A stretch of 64,000 nt of DNA from Streptomyces canus (GTDB taxonomy: Bacteria > Actinomycetota > Actinomycetes > Streptomycetales > Streptomycetaceae), in NCBI RefSeq assembly GCF_001514145.1, contig NZ_KQ948659.1, forward strand, positions 551,454 through 615,453, read 5' to 3'. A model generated the notes under the pieces. The model worked only from the letters and a program-made list of their open reading frames with translations, made no database searches and was not told the DNA's origin. Positions 7,694 through 16,737 of the stretch are shown one piece after another (within the stretch, counting starts at the first letter, position 1; the number at the start of each line of letters is the position of its first letter). The translations under genes and the position numbers were made by a program.

Positions 7694-9667
7694 ATGACGC
7701 AGCACCTTCATAGCAAGCGCTTGCAGAGACCGGGATACGGCACGGTCCTTGCCGCTGTCCTCGGCCTCGTGGCCGCGCTGAGCCTCGGGGCGATCGGGCA
7801 GGCCAAGGCTGCCGAGAAGACTCCGGTCGACCGCTGGAGCGACCGGGCCCACGGCTTCGCCTCCCTCGCCGGCGGGACCACCGGAGGGGCCGGCGGCAAG
7901 GTCGTCACCGTCACCGACCAGGCCGCGCTGGCCACTTACGCGGCCGCCGAGGAGCCGTACGTCATACGGGTCTCGGGCGCGATAGCCGTCGAGCCCTTCG
8001 GCTCGGACATCGTCGTGGCCTCGAACAAGACGATCATCGGCGTCGGCGACACCGGCGAGATCGTCCACGGCGAGCTCCATCTCAACCCCGGCACGCACAA
8101 CGTGATCATCCGCAACCTGACGATCCGTGACTCGTACGTCGAGGGCGACTGGGACGGCAAGACGACCGACTTCGACGCGATCCAGATGGACACGGTCGAC
8201 CATGTCTGGATCGATCACAACCGCTTCACGCACATGGGCGACGGGCTGCTCGACATCCGCAAGGACAGCCGGTACATCACCGTCTCCTACAACCAGTTCA
8301 CGAACCACAACAAGGCGTTCGGGATCGGCTGGACCACCAATGTGCTCACCGAGATGACGATCGACCACAACTGGTTCCGCGGCACCAAGCAGCGCAACCC
8401 CTCGGCGGACAACCTCGCCTACGCCCACCTGTACAACAACTACCTGTCCTCGCAGGTCGCCGACGGGGACCCGGTGTGGACGTACGGGAACTGGGCGCGC
8501 GGCAAGACGAGGATGGTCATCGAGAACAGCTACTACGACGGTGTCCAGCATCCCTACCAGGCCGATGCCACCGCCGAGTTGGTGCAGCGCGGGTCGATCC
8601 TGAAGCACACGACCGGGCGCACGGACGCGTGGGGTACGGCATTCGATCCGCGGTCCTTCTACGACTACCGGCTGGACCCGGCCGCCGCCGTGCCGTCGCT
8701 GGTGTCGAGGTTCTCCGGTCCGCAGAAGCGGATCGGGGTGACCCTGCACGTCCCCGCTGACTACCCGACCGTGCAGGCCGCGGTGGATGCCGTGCCCGAC
8801 GGCAACGCCGTGCCGGTGACGATCGCCGTCGCGCCGGGCACCTACCGTGCGAAGGTCTTCGTCCCGGCGACCAAACCCAGGATTGTGCTCCAGGGGACTG
8901 GACACGACCGGTCCGACACCGTCATCGTCTACGACACCCCCGCCGAGTACGGCGGTTCGACGGGCAGTGCGACGGTCCGGATCGCCGCGAACGACGTCAC
9001 CGCCCGCCACCTCACCTTCAGCAACGACTTCGACGAGGCCGCGGTCGAGCTGAAGGGCGAGCAGGCCCTCGCGATGAAGACGACCGGTGACCGGATCGTC
9101 TTCGAGGACACCGCCTTCCTGGGCAACCAGGACACCCTGATGACCGACAGCCCCAAGCTGGACGTGATCAGCCGGGTCTACATCCACGACTCGTACATCG
9201 AGGGCGATGTCGACTTCGTCTACGGCCGGGCGACGACGGTGATCGAGCGGTCCGTGATCCGCGCACTGAGCCGGGGCTCGGACACCAACAACGGCTACAT
9301 CACGGCCGCTTCGACCTGGACGGGCAACCCCTACGGCTTCCTGATCACCCGGTCGAAGGTCGTGAGCGACGCGCCCGACGAGTCCTTCCATCTGGGACGG
9401 CCGTGGCACCCGGGCGGCGAACCCGCCGCCGTGGCCCAGGTGTTGATCCGCGACACCGAGCTGCCGGCCGCCGTGAAGTCCTCACCGTGGACCGACATGA
9501 GCGGTTTCTCGTGGAAGGACGCGCGGTTCGCCGAGTTCCGCAACTCCGGTCCGGGCGCGGCACCGAGCGCCGACCGGCCACAGCTCGGTGCCGCGGACGC
9601 CAGGAACTACACCGTCGCGAACTACCTCAAGGGCTCGGACGACTGGGCGCCGTACGCCGGCCGCTGA
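7694..9667 (+). CDS. Secreted bifunctional pectate lyase (PL1)-pectinesterase (CE8) fusion
   Basis: A 657-residue secreted protein. After a signal peptide ending near QAKA, residues of about 45-345 form a PL1 lyase (LAGGTTGGAGG, VWIDHNRFTHMGDGLLDI, KQRNPSADNLAYAHLYNN). From about residue 352 a CE8 pectin methylesterase begins (VPADYPTVQAAVDAVP), with GNQDTL near 476, EGDVDFVYGRA near 502 and GRPWHP near 568, the conserved catalytic Gln, Asp and Arg/Trp motifs. One chain would therefore remove methyl esters and cut the exposed polygalacturonate. The ATG at 7694 is preferred to an upstream TTG because GGGAG lies at the proper distance. A LacI-like palindrome lies just inside the reading frame. 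Confidence 0.92.
   Translation: MTQHLHSKRLQRPGYGTVLAAVLGLVAALSLGAIGQAKAAEKTPVDRWSDRAHGFASLAGGTTGGAGGKVVTVTDQAALATYAAAEEPYVIRVSGAIAVEPFGSDIVVASNKTIIGVGDTGEIVHGELHLNPGTHNVIIRNLTIRDSYVEGDWDGKTTDFDAIQMDTVDHVWIDHNRFTHMGDGLLDIRKDSRYITVSYNQFTNHNKAFGIGWTTNVLTEMTIDHNWFRGTKQRNPSADNLAYAHLYNNYLSSQVADGDPVWTYGNWARGKTRMVIENSYYDGVQHPYQADATAELVQRGSILKHTTGRTDAWGTAFDPRSFYDYRLDPAAAVPSLVSRFSGPQKRIGVTLHVPADYPTVQAAVDAVPDGNAVPVTIAVAPGTYRAKVFVPATKPRIVLQGTGHDRSDTVIVYDTPAEYGGSTGSATVRIAANDVTARHLTFSNDFDEAAVELKGEQALAMKTTGDRIVFEDTAFLGNQDTLMTDSPKLDVISRVYIHDSYIEGDVDFVYGRATTVIERSVIRALSRGSDTNNGYITAASTWTGNPYGFLITRSKVVSDAPDESFHLGRPWHPGGEPAAVAQVLIRDTELPAAVKSSPWTDMSGFSWKDARFAEFRNSGPGAAPSADRPQLGAADARNYTVANYLKGSDDWAPYAGR
7713..7724. 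promoter_or_regulatory. Perfect 12-bp palindrome, possible LacI-type operator in coding start
   Basis: GCAAGCGCTTGC is a perfect palindrome sharing the AAGCGCTT core with the sites at 257 and 46664. It begins 19 bp downstream of the start codon of the PL1-CE8 gene, inside the signal-peptide coding region, so it could act as a roadblock operator. A 12-bp palindrome with this core can arise by chance from Ser-Lys-Arg-Leu codons, so the call is tentative. Confidence 0.25.
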
Positions 9668-9740
9668 CTTCCGGGCGCCACCGACTTCCCCCCACAACTT
9701 CATTTCTCCGCTGGAATCAGAAGAAGAAGAGAGCCGATCA

Positions 9741-11084
9741 ATGAAGATCAGTATCCGCAGAAGCAGGCGCGCTGCCATAGCCGTCGCCCTCGGGTCCGTC
9801 CTGGCGCTGACCGCCACCGCCTGCGGTGACGACGGCAGTGGGTCCGGCGGTGACAAGGGCGACGAGGGCAGCGGCAAGGGCAAGATCGTCTTCTGGGACA
9901 ACAACGGCGGTGTGCGCACCGACATCTGGAAGGAGATCATCGCCGACTTCCAGAAGGCGAACCCCGACATCAAGGTCGAGTACGTCGGTATCGCCTCCAC
10001 CGAGTACCAGTCCAAGGTCGACACCGCCATCCAGGGCGGAGGGCTGCCGGACGTCGGCGGTGTCGGCGCGGCCATGCTCGCCGGCTTCTCCGCACAGAAC
10101 GCGCTGGAGCCGCTGGACGGCCGGCTCTCCAAGTCCTCCCTGAACGGCAAGCTCAACGAGGACATGGTCGGCGTGCTGAAGGCGGCGGGGGGCGGGGACG
10201 GGACGCTGTACTCGATCCCGACCTCCGCCAACAACGGCGTGCTGTACTACCGGACCGACCTGTTCAAGAAGGCGGGCCTCGACGAGCCGACCACCTGGGA
10301 CAAGTTCTACGAGGCCGCGGACAAGCTCACCGACGCCAAGAAGAACGAGTTCGGTTACACCATCCGCGGTGGTGCCGGGTCCATCGCCCAGGCCCTGGAC
10401 GCGATGTACGGGCAGAGCGGGATCACCTCGTTCTGGAACGGCGACAAGACCACCGTCAACGACCCGAAGAACGTGGCGGCGCTGGAGAAGTACGCGGCGC
10501 TGTACAAGAAGGTCACTCCGGCGGCCGACCTCAACAACGACTTCACCAAGATGGTCGCCCAGTGGGACTCCGGCACGATCGGGATGCTGAACCACAACCT
10601 GGGCTCCTACCAGGACCACGTGAAGGCGCTCGGGGTCGACAAGTTCCGGGGCATTCCGCAGCCGATCGGCGCCTCCGGCAAGCGGGTCCAGGTGTCCAAC
10701 CCCGTCGACGGGATGGGGGTGTTCAAGAGCTCGAAGAACAAGGACGCGGCCTGGAAGTTCATCGAGTTCGCGACCTCGGCCGCGGAGAACTCGAAGTTCA
10801 ACAAGGCCGCCGGTCAGGTGCCGTCGAACAACGACGCCGCCAAGGACGCCTGGATCTCGGAGGCCGAGCCCACGAAGCTGGCCGCCGCCGCGCTGACCGA
10901 CGGGTCCACGACCATCGTCCAGCTGCCGTACTACCTGCCCGACTGGAACACGATCTCCAAGGCGGACAACGAGCCGAACTTCCAGAAGGTGCTGCTGGGT
11001 GACATGAGTGCGAAGGACTTCCTGGACACCATCGCCGACCAGCTGAACAAGGCTCAGGCCGAGTGGAAGGAACAGAACGGCTAA
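9741..11084 (+). CDS. Sugar-binding lipoprotein of an ABC transporter
   Basis: A 447-residue extracellular solute-binding protein. The signal peptide ends in a lipobox with Cys28 (LTATAC), so the mature protein is membrane anchored. The glycine/serine-rich linker is followed by KIVFWDNNGGVRTDIWKE, the usual start of family 1 sugar-binding proteins, and YSIPTSANNGVLYYRTDLF around the hinge. The ATG at 9741 follows an AAGAAGAGAG purine-rich site. The 73-bp gap after the pectinesterase holds nothing clear. It most likely serves the permeases at 321 and 1253, about 8.5 kb upstream; this is inferred from the absence of any other orphan permease pair in the locus. Confidence 0.88.
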   Translation: MKISIRRSRRAAIAVALGSVLALTATACGDDGSGSGGDKGDEGSGKGKIVFWDNNGGVRTDIWKEIIADFQKANPDIKVEYVGIASTEYQSKVDTAIQGGGLPDVGGVGAAMLAGFSAQNALEPLDGRLSKSSLNGKLNEDMVGVLKAAGGGDGTLYSIPTSANNGVLYYRTDLFKKAGLDEPTTWDKFYEAADKLTDAKKNEFGYTIRGGAGSIAQALDAMYGQSGITSFWNGDKTTVNDPKNVAALEKYAALYKKVTPAADLNNDFTKMVAQWDSGTIGMLNHNLGSYQDHVKALGVDKFRGIPQPIGASGKRVQVSNPVDGMGVFKSSKNKDAAWKFIEFATSAAENSKFNKAAGQVPSNNDAAKDAWISEAEPTKLAAAALTDGSTTIVQLPYYLPDWNTISKADNEPNFQKVLLGDMSAKDFLDTIADQLNKAQAEWKEQNG

Positions 11085-11106
11085 GAGCTCGGGTGAATGC
11101 GGTCGT

Positions 11107-11147
11107 GGGGAGCTGCGCGTTCGTCGTGGCTGGTCGCGCAGTTCCCC
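11107..11147. repeat. Streptomyces-type intergenic inverted repeat (hairpin)
   Basis: Thirteen-base arms GGGGAGCTGCGCG and CGCGCAGTTCCCC pair with one G-U and enclose a 15-base loop, directly after the binding-protein gene. The right arm with its flank (GGTCGCGCAGTTCCCCGCGC) is a sequence I know as a widespread Streptomyces intergenic repeat; a related copy lies at about 61649-61675 inside cobB. The hairpin lacks a T-run but could end transcription of the upstream gene. Confidence 0.65.
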
Positions 11148-11177
11148 GCGCCCCTGAGGGAAGAGAGGCTGCCCAAA

Positions 11178-11972
11178 GTGTCACTCACACGCAGACAGGT
11201 CACCGTGGCGGCGATGGCCGCCGTGCCCGTCGCCTTCAGCGCAACCGGTACTGCTCAAGCCAGAGAACAGCGCACCCTCTACATCGCCGGTGACTCCACC
11301 GCCGCCCAGAAATACGCTGACGCCGCGCCCGAGACCGGGTGGGGCATGGCGCTCCCCTTCTTTCTGCACAAGGATCGGCGTGTCGCCAATCACGCGGTGA
11401 ACGGCCGGAGTTCGAAGTCCTTCGTCGACGAGGGACGGCTCGATGTCATCCTCGGCGCCATTCGGCCGGGCGACTTCCTGCTGATCCAGTTCGCGCACAA
11501 CGACGAGAAGACCGCGGATCCCGCCCGTTACACCGAGCCCTGGACGACGTACCAGGACTATCTGCGCCTGTACATCGACGGTGCGCGCGCCCGTGGTGCC
11601 CGGCCCGTGCTGGCCACCTCGGTCGAGCGGCGGAAGTTCGACGCCTCCGGCAACGCCGTGCCGACCCACGGCGACTATCCGGCGGCGATGCGGGCGCTCG
11701 CCACCGAGGAGGGCGTCGCGCTGCTCGACATCCAGGCCCTGTCGCTCGCGCTGTGGCAGAAGCTCGGGGTCGAGGAGACCAAGAAGTACTTCAACTGGAC
11801 CGACACCGAGCAGGACAACACGCATTTCAACCCACCGGGTGCCATTGCAGTAGCGCGCCTGGTCGCCCGTGAGCTGCTGCAGCACCGTGTGCTGGCGCCC
11901 CGGGACGTGTGCCGGCTCGATGCCGAGATCCCGGAGTCCTGGATCACCTGGCCGTCGCCGGCCACCGTCTGA
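11178..11972 (+). CDS. Secreted rhamnogalacturonan acetylesterase-like SGNH hydrolase (CE12 type)
   Basis: A 264-residue secreted esterase expected to remove acetyl groups from rhamnogalacturonan. A twin-arginine signal (LTRRQVTVAAMA) ends near AQA. SGNH blocks are visible: block I IAGDSTAA near residue 37 (nucleophile Ser), the glycine/asparagine of NHAVNGRSSKSF near 74, QFAHNDEK near 105, and the C-terminal Asp/His of DNTHFNPPG near 211. The GTG at 11178 is chosen since it starts exactly at the signal peptide and follows AGAGAGG; the frame runs further upstream through the intergenic repeat without a plausible start. It lies between the binding protein and the second PL1 lyase. Confidence 0.88.
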   Translation: MSLTRRQVTVAAMAAVPVAFSATGTAQAREQRTLYIAGDSTAAQKYADAAPETGWGMALPFFLHKDRRVANHAVNGRSSKSFVDEGRLDVILGAIRPGDFLLIQFAHNDEKTADPARYTEPWTTYQDYLRLYIDGARARGARPVLATSVERRKFDASGNAVPTHGDYPAAMRALATEEGVALLDIQALSLALWQKLGVEETKKYFNWTDTEQDNTHFNPPGAIAVARLVARELLQHRVLAPRDVCRLDAEIPESWITWPSPATV

Positions 11973-12007
11973 CCACTCCTTCTTCGTTGCCGAAAGAGAG
12001 CCGCACA

Positions 12008-13327
12008 ATGAACGCACAGACATGGCATGGGCATGTCATTACAAGGGGGATGGCCGTGGCGGGTTGTGCCGCCCTGGTCCTCGCGGTCACCGGCCCCACC
12101 GCCCAGGCCAAGGGCCATGACGCCGCCCGCGACACGCTCGCCACCGGCGACGGCTGGGCCTCCGACGGCACCGGCACCACCGGAGGCGCGGCCGCCGACG
12201 CCGCCCACGTCTACACCGTCACCGACTGGGCCGGCTTCAAGGCCGCCCTCGCCGCCGGCGGCACCGCACCGAAGATCATCAAGGTGAAAGGGACCATCGA
12301 CGCCGTCTCCGAGGGCTGCGACTCCCTCGCGGCGCCCGGGTACGACTTCGACGCCTACCTGGCGAAGTACTCGCCCGAAGCCTGGGGCCTGGACACCGAC
12401 CTGAGCGCCGAGCCCGCCGACAGCCCCGAGGGGCTGCGCCGCGTCTCCGCCGCCAACCAGGACCAGACCATCAAGGCGAACGTGCCCGCCAACACCACGA
12501 TCATCGGGGTCGGCAAGAACGCCGGGTTCAAGGGTGCGAGCCTGCAGATCAAGGCCGTCGACAACGTCATCGTCCGCAACCTCACCTTCGAGAGCCCGAT
12601 CGACTGCTTCCCGCAGTGGGACCCGACCGACGGTGACAAGGGCAACTGGAACTCCGAGTACGACACCGCCGTCGTCTACGGGTCCACCCATGTGTGGCTG
12701 GACCACAACACCTTCACGGACGGCAGCCACCCCGACAGTGCCGCGCCCACCTACTTCGGCATGCTCTACCAGCAGCACGACGGCGAGCTGGACATCGTCC
12801 GCGGCGCGAACTACGTCACCGCCTCCTGGAACGTCTTCACCGAGCACGACAAGACGATCCTGATCGGCAACAGCGACAGCGAGTCCACGGCGGCGGGGGA
12901 CCGGGGCAAGCTCAAGGTCACCTTCCACCACAACCTGTTCTCCGACCTCGTCGAGCGCGCGCCCCGCGTCCGCTTCGGCCAGGTCGACTCCTACAACAAC
13001 CACTTCGTGGCGAACGACGACTACGCCTACAGCTTCGGCATCGGCAAGGAGTCCCAACTCGTCGCCGAGCACAACGCGTTCACGCTGCCGGAGGGGATCA
13101 GCGCGGCCAAGGTGCTCAAGCGGTGGAACGTCTCACCGCTCACCGCCGCCGACAACTACGTCAACGGCAAGCTCACCGACCTGATCGCCGTCCACAACGC
13201 CGAGATCCCCGCCGAGACCCTGGAGTCCGGCGCGGGCTGGACGCCCACCCTGCGCACGAAGGTCGACCCGGCCAAGAAGGTGCCCGGGATCGTCGACCGC
13301 GGCGCGGGCGCCGGGCGCGTCTGCTGA
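12008..13327 (+). CDS. Secreted pectate lyase, PL1 family (second copy)
   Basis: A 439-residue secreted lyase and paralogue of the one at 2888. The long signal peptide ends near AQA. The mature start ARDTLATGDGWASDGTGTTGG parallels the first copy, as do VWLDHNTFTDG near residue 233, the ELDIVRGANYVTASW strand and RAPRVRFGQ near residue 316, containing the catalytic arginine, and the C-terminal GAGAGR. The ATG at 12008 follows GAAAGAGAG. Unlike the first copy it is not preceded by tandem start repeats. It begins 35 bp after the acetylesterase, so both may share a transcript. Confidence 0.92.
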   Translation: MNAQTWHGHVITRGMAVAGCAALVLAVTGPTAQAKGHDAARDTLATGDGWASDGTGTTGGAAADAAHVYTVTDWAGFKAALAAGGTAPKIIKVKGTIDAVSEGCDSLAAPGYDFDAYLAKYSPEAWGLDTDLSAEPADSPEGLRRVSAANQDQTIKANVPANTTIIGVGKNAGFKGASLQIKAVDNVIVRNLTFESPIDCFPQWDPTDGDKGNWNSEYDTAVVYGSTHVWLDHNTFTDGSHPDSAAPTYFGMLYQQHDGELDIVRGANYVTASWNVFTEHDKTILIGNSDSESTAAGDRGKLKVTFHHNLFSDLVERAPRVRFGQVDSYNNHFVANDDYAYSFGIGKESQLVAEHNAFTLPEGISAAKVLKRWNVSPLTAADNYVNGKLTDLIAVHNAEIPAETLESGAGWTPTLRTKVDPAKKVPGIVDRGAGAGRVC

Positions 13328-13434
13328 CACCCCCCTGACCGGCCGGGGCGGAATCCAGCGGCCGCCCCGGCCACCCACCTCACCCCCCACGCGAGGCACC
13401 CCACCCCTGAGCCGCATGTCCAAGGAGCACCCGC

Positions 13435-14562
13435 ATGCCCTCGCACGACACCCGACTCCCCCTGTCCAGAAGGGGGTTCCTGCTCGCGAGCACCGGAGCG
13501 GCGGCCGCGCTCGCCCTCGCGCCGGCCCCCGCGCACGCCGGCGCCCGGCGCCCCTTCGGCCGCTTCGGATCACCGGCCGCCCGGCTCACCCCGCAGACCC
13601 TCTACGTCGACCCGAAGGGCCGCGGCGACCACACCACCGTCAAGGACGCCGTCACCGCCGCCACCGGCAGCGGCTGGACCCTGGTCCTCGCCCCCGGCAC
13701 CTACCGGGAGACCGTCGCCGTCGACGTCACCCGCACCGAGGCGACCTGGATCGGCGCCTCCGAGGACCCCCGGGACGTCGTGATCGTGTACGACAACGCG
13801 GCCGGCACCCCCAAGCCCGGCGGCGGCACCTACGGCACCACCGGGTCGGCCACCACGACCGTGCAGGCCGACGGCTTCACCGCCCGCTGGATCACCTTCG
13901 CCAACGACTGGCTGCGCGCCGACCACCCCGGCATCACCGGCACCCAGGCCGTCGCGATCAAGGTCCAGGGCGATCGCTCCGCCTTCCACCACTGCCGCTT
14001 CCTCGGCCACCAGGACACCCTCTACGCCGACTCGATCGCCCTCACCTCCTTCGCCCGCCAGTACTTCTCGCACTGCTATGCCGAAGGCGACGTCGACTTC
14101 GTCTTCGGGCGGGCCACGGCCGTCTACGAGCACTGCCACTTCCGGACCCTGAACCGGACCGACCTGGCGGCGGCGCCGTACGGCTTCGTCTTCGCGCCCT
14201 CCACGGCGGGTGCCAACCCGCGCGGCTACCTCGTCACCAGGAGCCGCGTCAGCAGCGAAGCGCCCGACGCCTTCTACAAGCTGGCCCGCCCGTGGGTGCC
14301 GAGCTCCGACACCACCGCCCGGCCCTCGCTCGTGGTGCGCGACACCTGGCTGGGCCCCGGTATCGACGCGGCCGCCCCCTACACCAACATGTCGGACGCC
14401 TTCCCCTGGCAGAACCAGCGCTTCGCCGAGTACCGCGACACCGGCCCCGGCGGCAGGATCACGGTCCCGGAGAACCGGCCCCAACTCACCAGTGAGCAAG
14501 CGCAGTTGGCGACCACGCCGGCCTACCTCGGCGACTGGCGCCCCTGGAGGGAGACGTGCTGA
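13435..14562 (+). CDS. Secreted pectinesterase, CE8 family
   Basis: A 375-residue pectin methylesterase. A twin-arginine signal (LSRRGFLLASTG) suggests Tat export, ending near AHA. The beta-helix carries the CE8 signatures: GHQDTLYAD near residue 189, EGDVDFVFGRA near 217 (nucleophile Asp) and ARPWVPSS near 284. De-esterification would prepare pectin for the PL1 and PL9 lyases. The ATG follows AAGGAG at a good distance. It runs into the second CE8 gene with a short overlap. The tight row of two pectinesterases and a hydrolase forms a small operon. Confidence 0.92.
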   Translation: MPSHDTRLPLSRRGFLLASTGAAAALALAPAPAHAGARRPFGRFGSPAARLTPQTLYVDPKGRGDHTTVKDAVTAATGSGWTLVLAPGTYRETVAVDVTRTEATWIGASEDPRDVVIVYDNAAGTPKPGGGTYGTTGSATTTVQADGFTARWITFANDWLRADHPGITGTQAVAIKVQGDRSAFHHCRFLGHQDTLYADSIALTSFARQYFSHCYAEGDVDFVFGRATAVYEHCHFRTLNRTDLAAAPYGFVFAPSTAGANPRGYLVTRSRVSSEAPDAFYKLARPWVPSSDTTARPSLVVRDTWLGPGIDAAAPYTNMSDAFPWQNQRFAEYRDTGPGGRITVPENRPQLTSEQAQLATTPAYLGDWRPWRETC

Positions 14563-15593
14563 TGCGCAGGCGCGCCCTCCTCGGGGCCGGTCTCGGACTC
14601 GCAGTGGCCGGAGCGGCCCCCGCCTTCGCCACCGGAGGTCACCGCGTCCTCCACGTCCGCCCCGGCGATTCCGTCCAGGCGGCCGTCGACGCGGTCACCG
14701 GCCCCGGCTGGACGATCGTCGTGCACCCGGGCACGTATCGCGAGGTCGTCAACATCCCCGCGGACAAGGCCGAGTTGACCGTGCGCGGTGCCGTCCGTGA
14801 CCCCCGCGCCGCCGTCATCGTCTACGACAACGCCAACGGCACCCAGAAGCCCGACGGTTCGGGCACCTACGGCACCGCGGGTTCCGCCACCTTCACCTCC
14901 GCGGCTCCCGGCCTCACCGTCCGCGACCTCACCCTCGCCAACGACTGGCTGCGCGCCGACCACCCCGACATCACCGGCACCCAGGCGGTCGCCGCCTACA
15001 CCTACGGCGACCGCACCCACTTCGAGAACGTCCGCCTCCTGGCCCACCAGGACACCCTCTTCGTCGAGACGACCGCGCTCACCGCCTTCGACCGGCAGTA
15101 CTTCCACCGCTGCTACATCGAGGGCGACGTCGACTTCGTCTTCGGCCGGGCCACCGCCGTCTTCGAGGAGTGCCACTTCCACACCCTCCAGCGGGACGTC
15201 GCCTTCACCCCCAAGGGCATGGTCTTCGCCCCCTCCACCGCCCGCGCCAACCCCTACGGCATCCTCGCCGTCCGCTCCCACGTCACCTCCGGGGCCGAGG
15301 ACGCGGCGTACAAGCTGGCACGACCGTGGGTGCCGTCGTACGAGACGACCGCCTGGCCGTCCCTCGTGGTGCGGAACAGCCTGATCGGGCCCGGGATCGA
15401 CCCGGTCGCGCCCTACACCAACATGCGCGAGGCCTATCCCTGGCAGACCATGCGCTTCCGGGAGTACGCCAACTCCGGGCCCGGCGCGGTGATCTCCGTC
15501 CCCGACAACCGGCCCCAGCTGACCGCCGAAGAGGCCGCCGTGCACACCCGGCGGACGTATCTCGGGGACTGGAGGCCCTATGAGCGCCGGTGA
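14556..15593 (+). CDS. Secreted pectinesterase, CE8 family (tandem copy)
   Basis: A 345-residue paralogue of the preceding gene with the same motifs: AHQDTLFVE near residue 162, EGDVDFVFGRA near 188 and ARPWVPS near 254. The N-terminus (MRRRALLGAGLG) is again twin-arginine-like, ending near AFA. Two starts are possible: GTG 14556, five bases after the GGAGGG site, or ATG 14562, eleven bases after it and overlapping the previous stop by one base. I keep the GTG with low certainty. The two proteins share long stretches such as NDWLRADHP.ITGTQAV, so this is a tandem duplication. Confidence 0.88.
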   Translation: MLMRRRALLGAGLGLAVAGAAPAFATGGHRVLHVRPGDSVQAAVDAVTGPGWTIVVHPGTYREVVNIPADKAELTVRGAVRDPRAAVIVYDNANGTQKPDGSGTYGTAGSATFTSAAPGLTVRDLTLANDWLRADHPDITGTQAVAAYTYGDRTHFENVRLLAHQDTLFVETTALTAFDRQYFHRCYIEGDVDFVFGRATAVFEECHFHTLQRDVAFTPKGMVFAPSTARANPYGILAVRSHVTSGAEDAAYKLARPWVPSYETTAWPSLVVRNSLIGPGIDPVAPYTNMREAYPWQTMRFREYANSGPGAVISVPDNRPQLTAEEAAVHTRRTYLGDWRPYERR

Positions 15594-16737
15594 CCCGGTG
15601 GGCCGACGGGCGTTCGTGGTGGGCGCCGGAGCGGCCATGCTGGCCGGGGGAGCGGTGAGCCCCGCGGTAGCCGGGGTGGTTGACGGTCCGCTGCCCGACT
15701 TCCACCCGGCGCTCAAGGCCGAGCTGGACTTCCCGCTGGCCTGGGGGACTTCGCCGGTCCGTGACTTTCGCGCCTGGCGACGGACCGCTCGGGCCACGGT
15801 CGAGGAGCACCTCCTGGTCGACCGCGAGGACGGGACGTCGTACGCACCCGCATTCGCCAGTCGCTCCCAAGGGGACGGCTACACACGGGAGTTGGTTACC
15901 CTCTCCCTCACCCGTCACGAACGCGTCCGCGCCGCCCTGCTCACCCCGCACGGCCCCGGACCGTTCCCCGCCGTGCTGCTTCTCCACGATCACGGGGCGA
16001 AGTTCGACATCGGCAAGGAGAAACTGGTCCGGCCCTGGTACGACGACACCCGGCTCGCCTCCGCGCAGGCCTGGGCGGACAAGTACTTCAGCGGCCGGTT
16101 CGTCGGCGACGAGCTGGCCCGGCGCGGCTATGTCGTCCTGTGCGCGGACGCGCTCGGCTGGGGCGACCGCGGGCCCGTCACCTACGACCAACAGCAGGCT
16201 CTGGCAAGCAACTTCTACAACCTCGGCTCCTCGCTGGCCGGTTTCATGGCCCGCGAGGACGCCCGCGCCGCCGGCTTCCTCGCCGGTCTCGACCGGGTGG
16301 ATGCCGGAAGGGTCGCGGCTCTCGGGTTCTCCATGGGCGCCTACCGCGCCTGGCAGACCGCCGCGCTGACCGACGCCGTCAAGGCCACGGCGGCCGTCTG
16401 CTGGATGACCGGCCTCAAGGAAATGATGGTGCCCGGCAACAACACCCTGCGCGGGCAGTCCAGTTACTACATGCTGCATCCGGGGCTGCCCCGGTTCCTC
16501 GACTTCCCCGACGTGGCGAGCATCGCCGCCCCCAGGCCGATGCTCTTCTTCAACGGCGGGCTCGACCCGCTGTTCCCCGCCGACGGCGTACAGGTCGCGT
16601 ACGACAAGCTGCGCGCCGTCTGGCACTCCCGCCACGCCGAGGAGCGGTTGCACCTGAAGACCTGGCCCGACCTGGGCCATGTCTTCGTCGACCGCATGCA
16701 GGACGAGGTCTTCGGCTGGCTCGACGCCGTCCTGTAA
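15580..16737 (+). CDS. Secreted alpha/beta hydrolase, acetyl-xylan-esterase/dienelactone-hydrolase-like
   Basis: A 385-residue protein starting inside the end of the pectinesterase gene (14-bp overlap). The N-terminus GRRAFVVGAGAAMLAGG looks like a Tat signal. The alpha/beta hydrolase fold shows LLLHDHGAKFD near residue 130, the nucleophile elbow GFSMG near 251, DPLFPADG near 330 (acid) and DLGHVF near 365 (histidine). The family includes carbohydrate esterases, and the location right behind two pectinesterases suggests removal of acetyl or feruloyl groups from pectin. That substrate is inferred; the sequence alone supports only a serine hydrolase. Confidence 0.75.
   Translation: MSAGDPVGRRAFVVGAGAAMLAGGAVSPAVAGVVDGPLPDFHPALKAELDFPLAWGTSPVRDFRAWRRTARATVEEHLLVDREDGTSYAPAFASRSQGDGYTRELVTLSLTRHERVRAALLTPHGPGPFPAVLLLHDHGAKFDIGKEKLVRPWYDDTRLASAQAWADKYFSGRFVGDELARRGYVVLCADALGWGDRGPVTYDQQQALASNFYNLGSSLAGFMAREDARAAGFLAGLDRVDAGRVAALGFSMGAYRAWQTAALTDAVKATAAVCWMTGLKEMMVPGNNTLRGQSSYYMLHPGLPRFLDFPDVASIAAPRPMLFFNGGLDPLFPADGVQVAYDKLRAVWHSRHAEERLHLKTWPDLGHVFVDRMQDEVFGWLDAVL

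Noticed and set aside
7439..9409. 656-codon open frame antisense to the PL1-CE8 gene
   Set aside because: High-GC shadow frame; sequence is low-complexity valine/glycine/arginine-rich without recognisable domains, while the plus strand encodes complete enzyme motifs.
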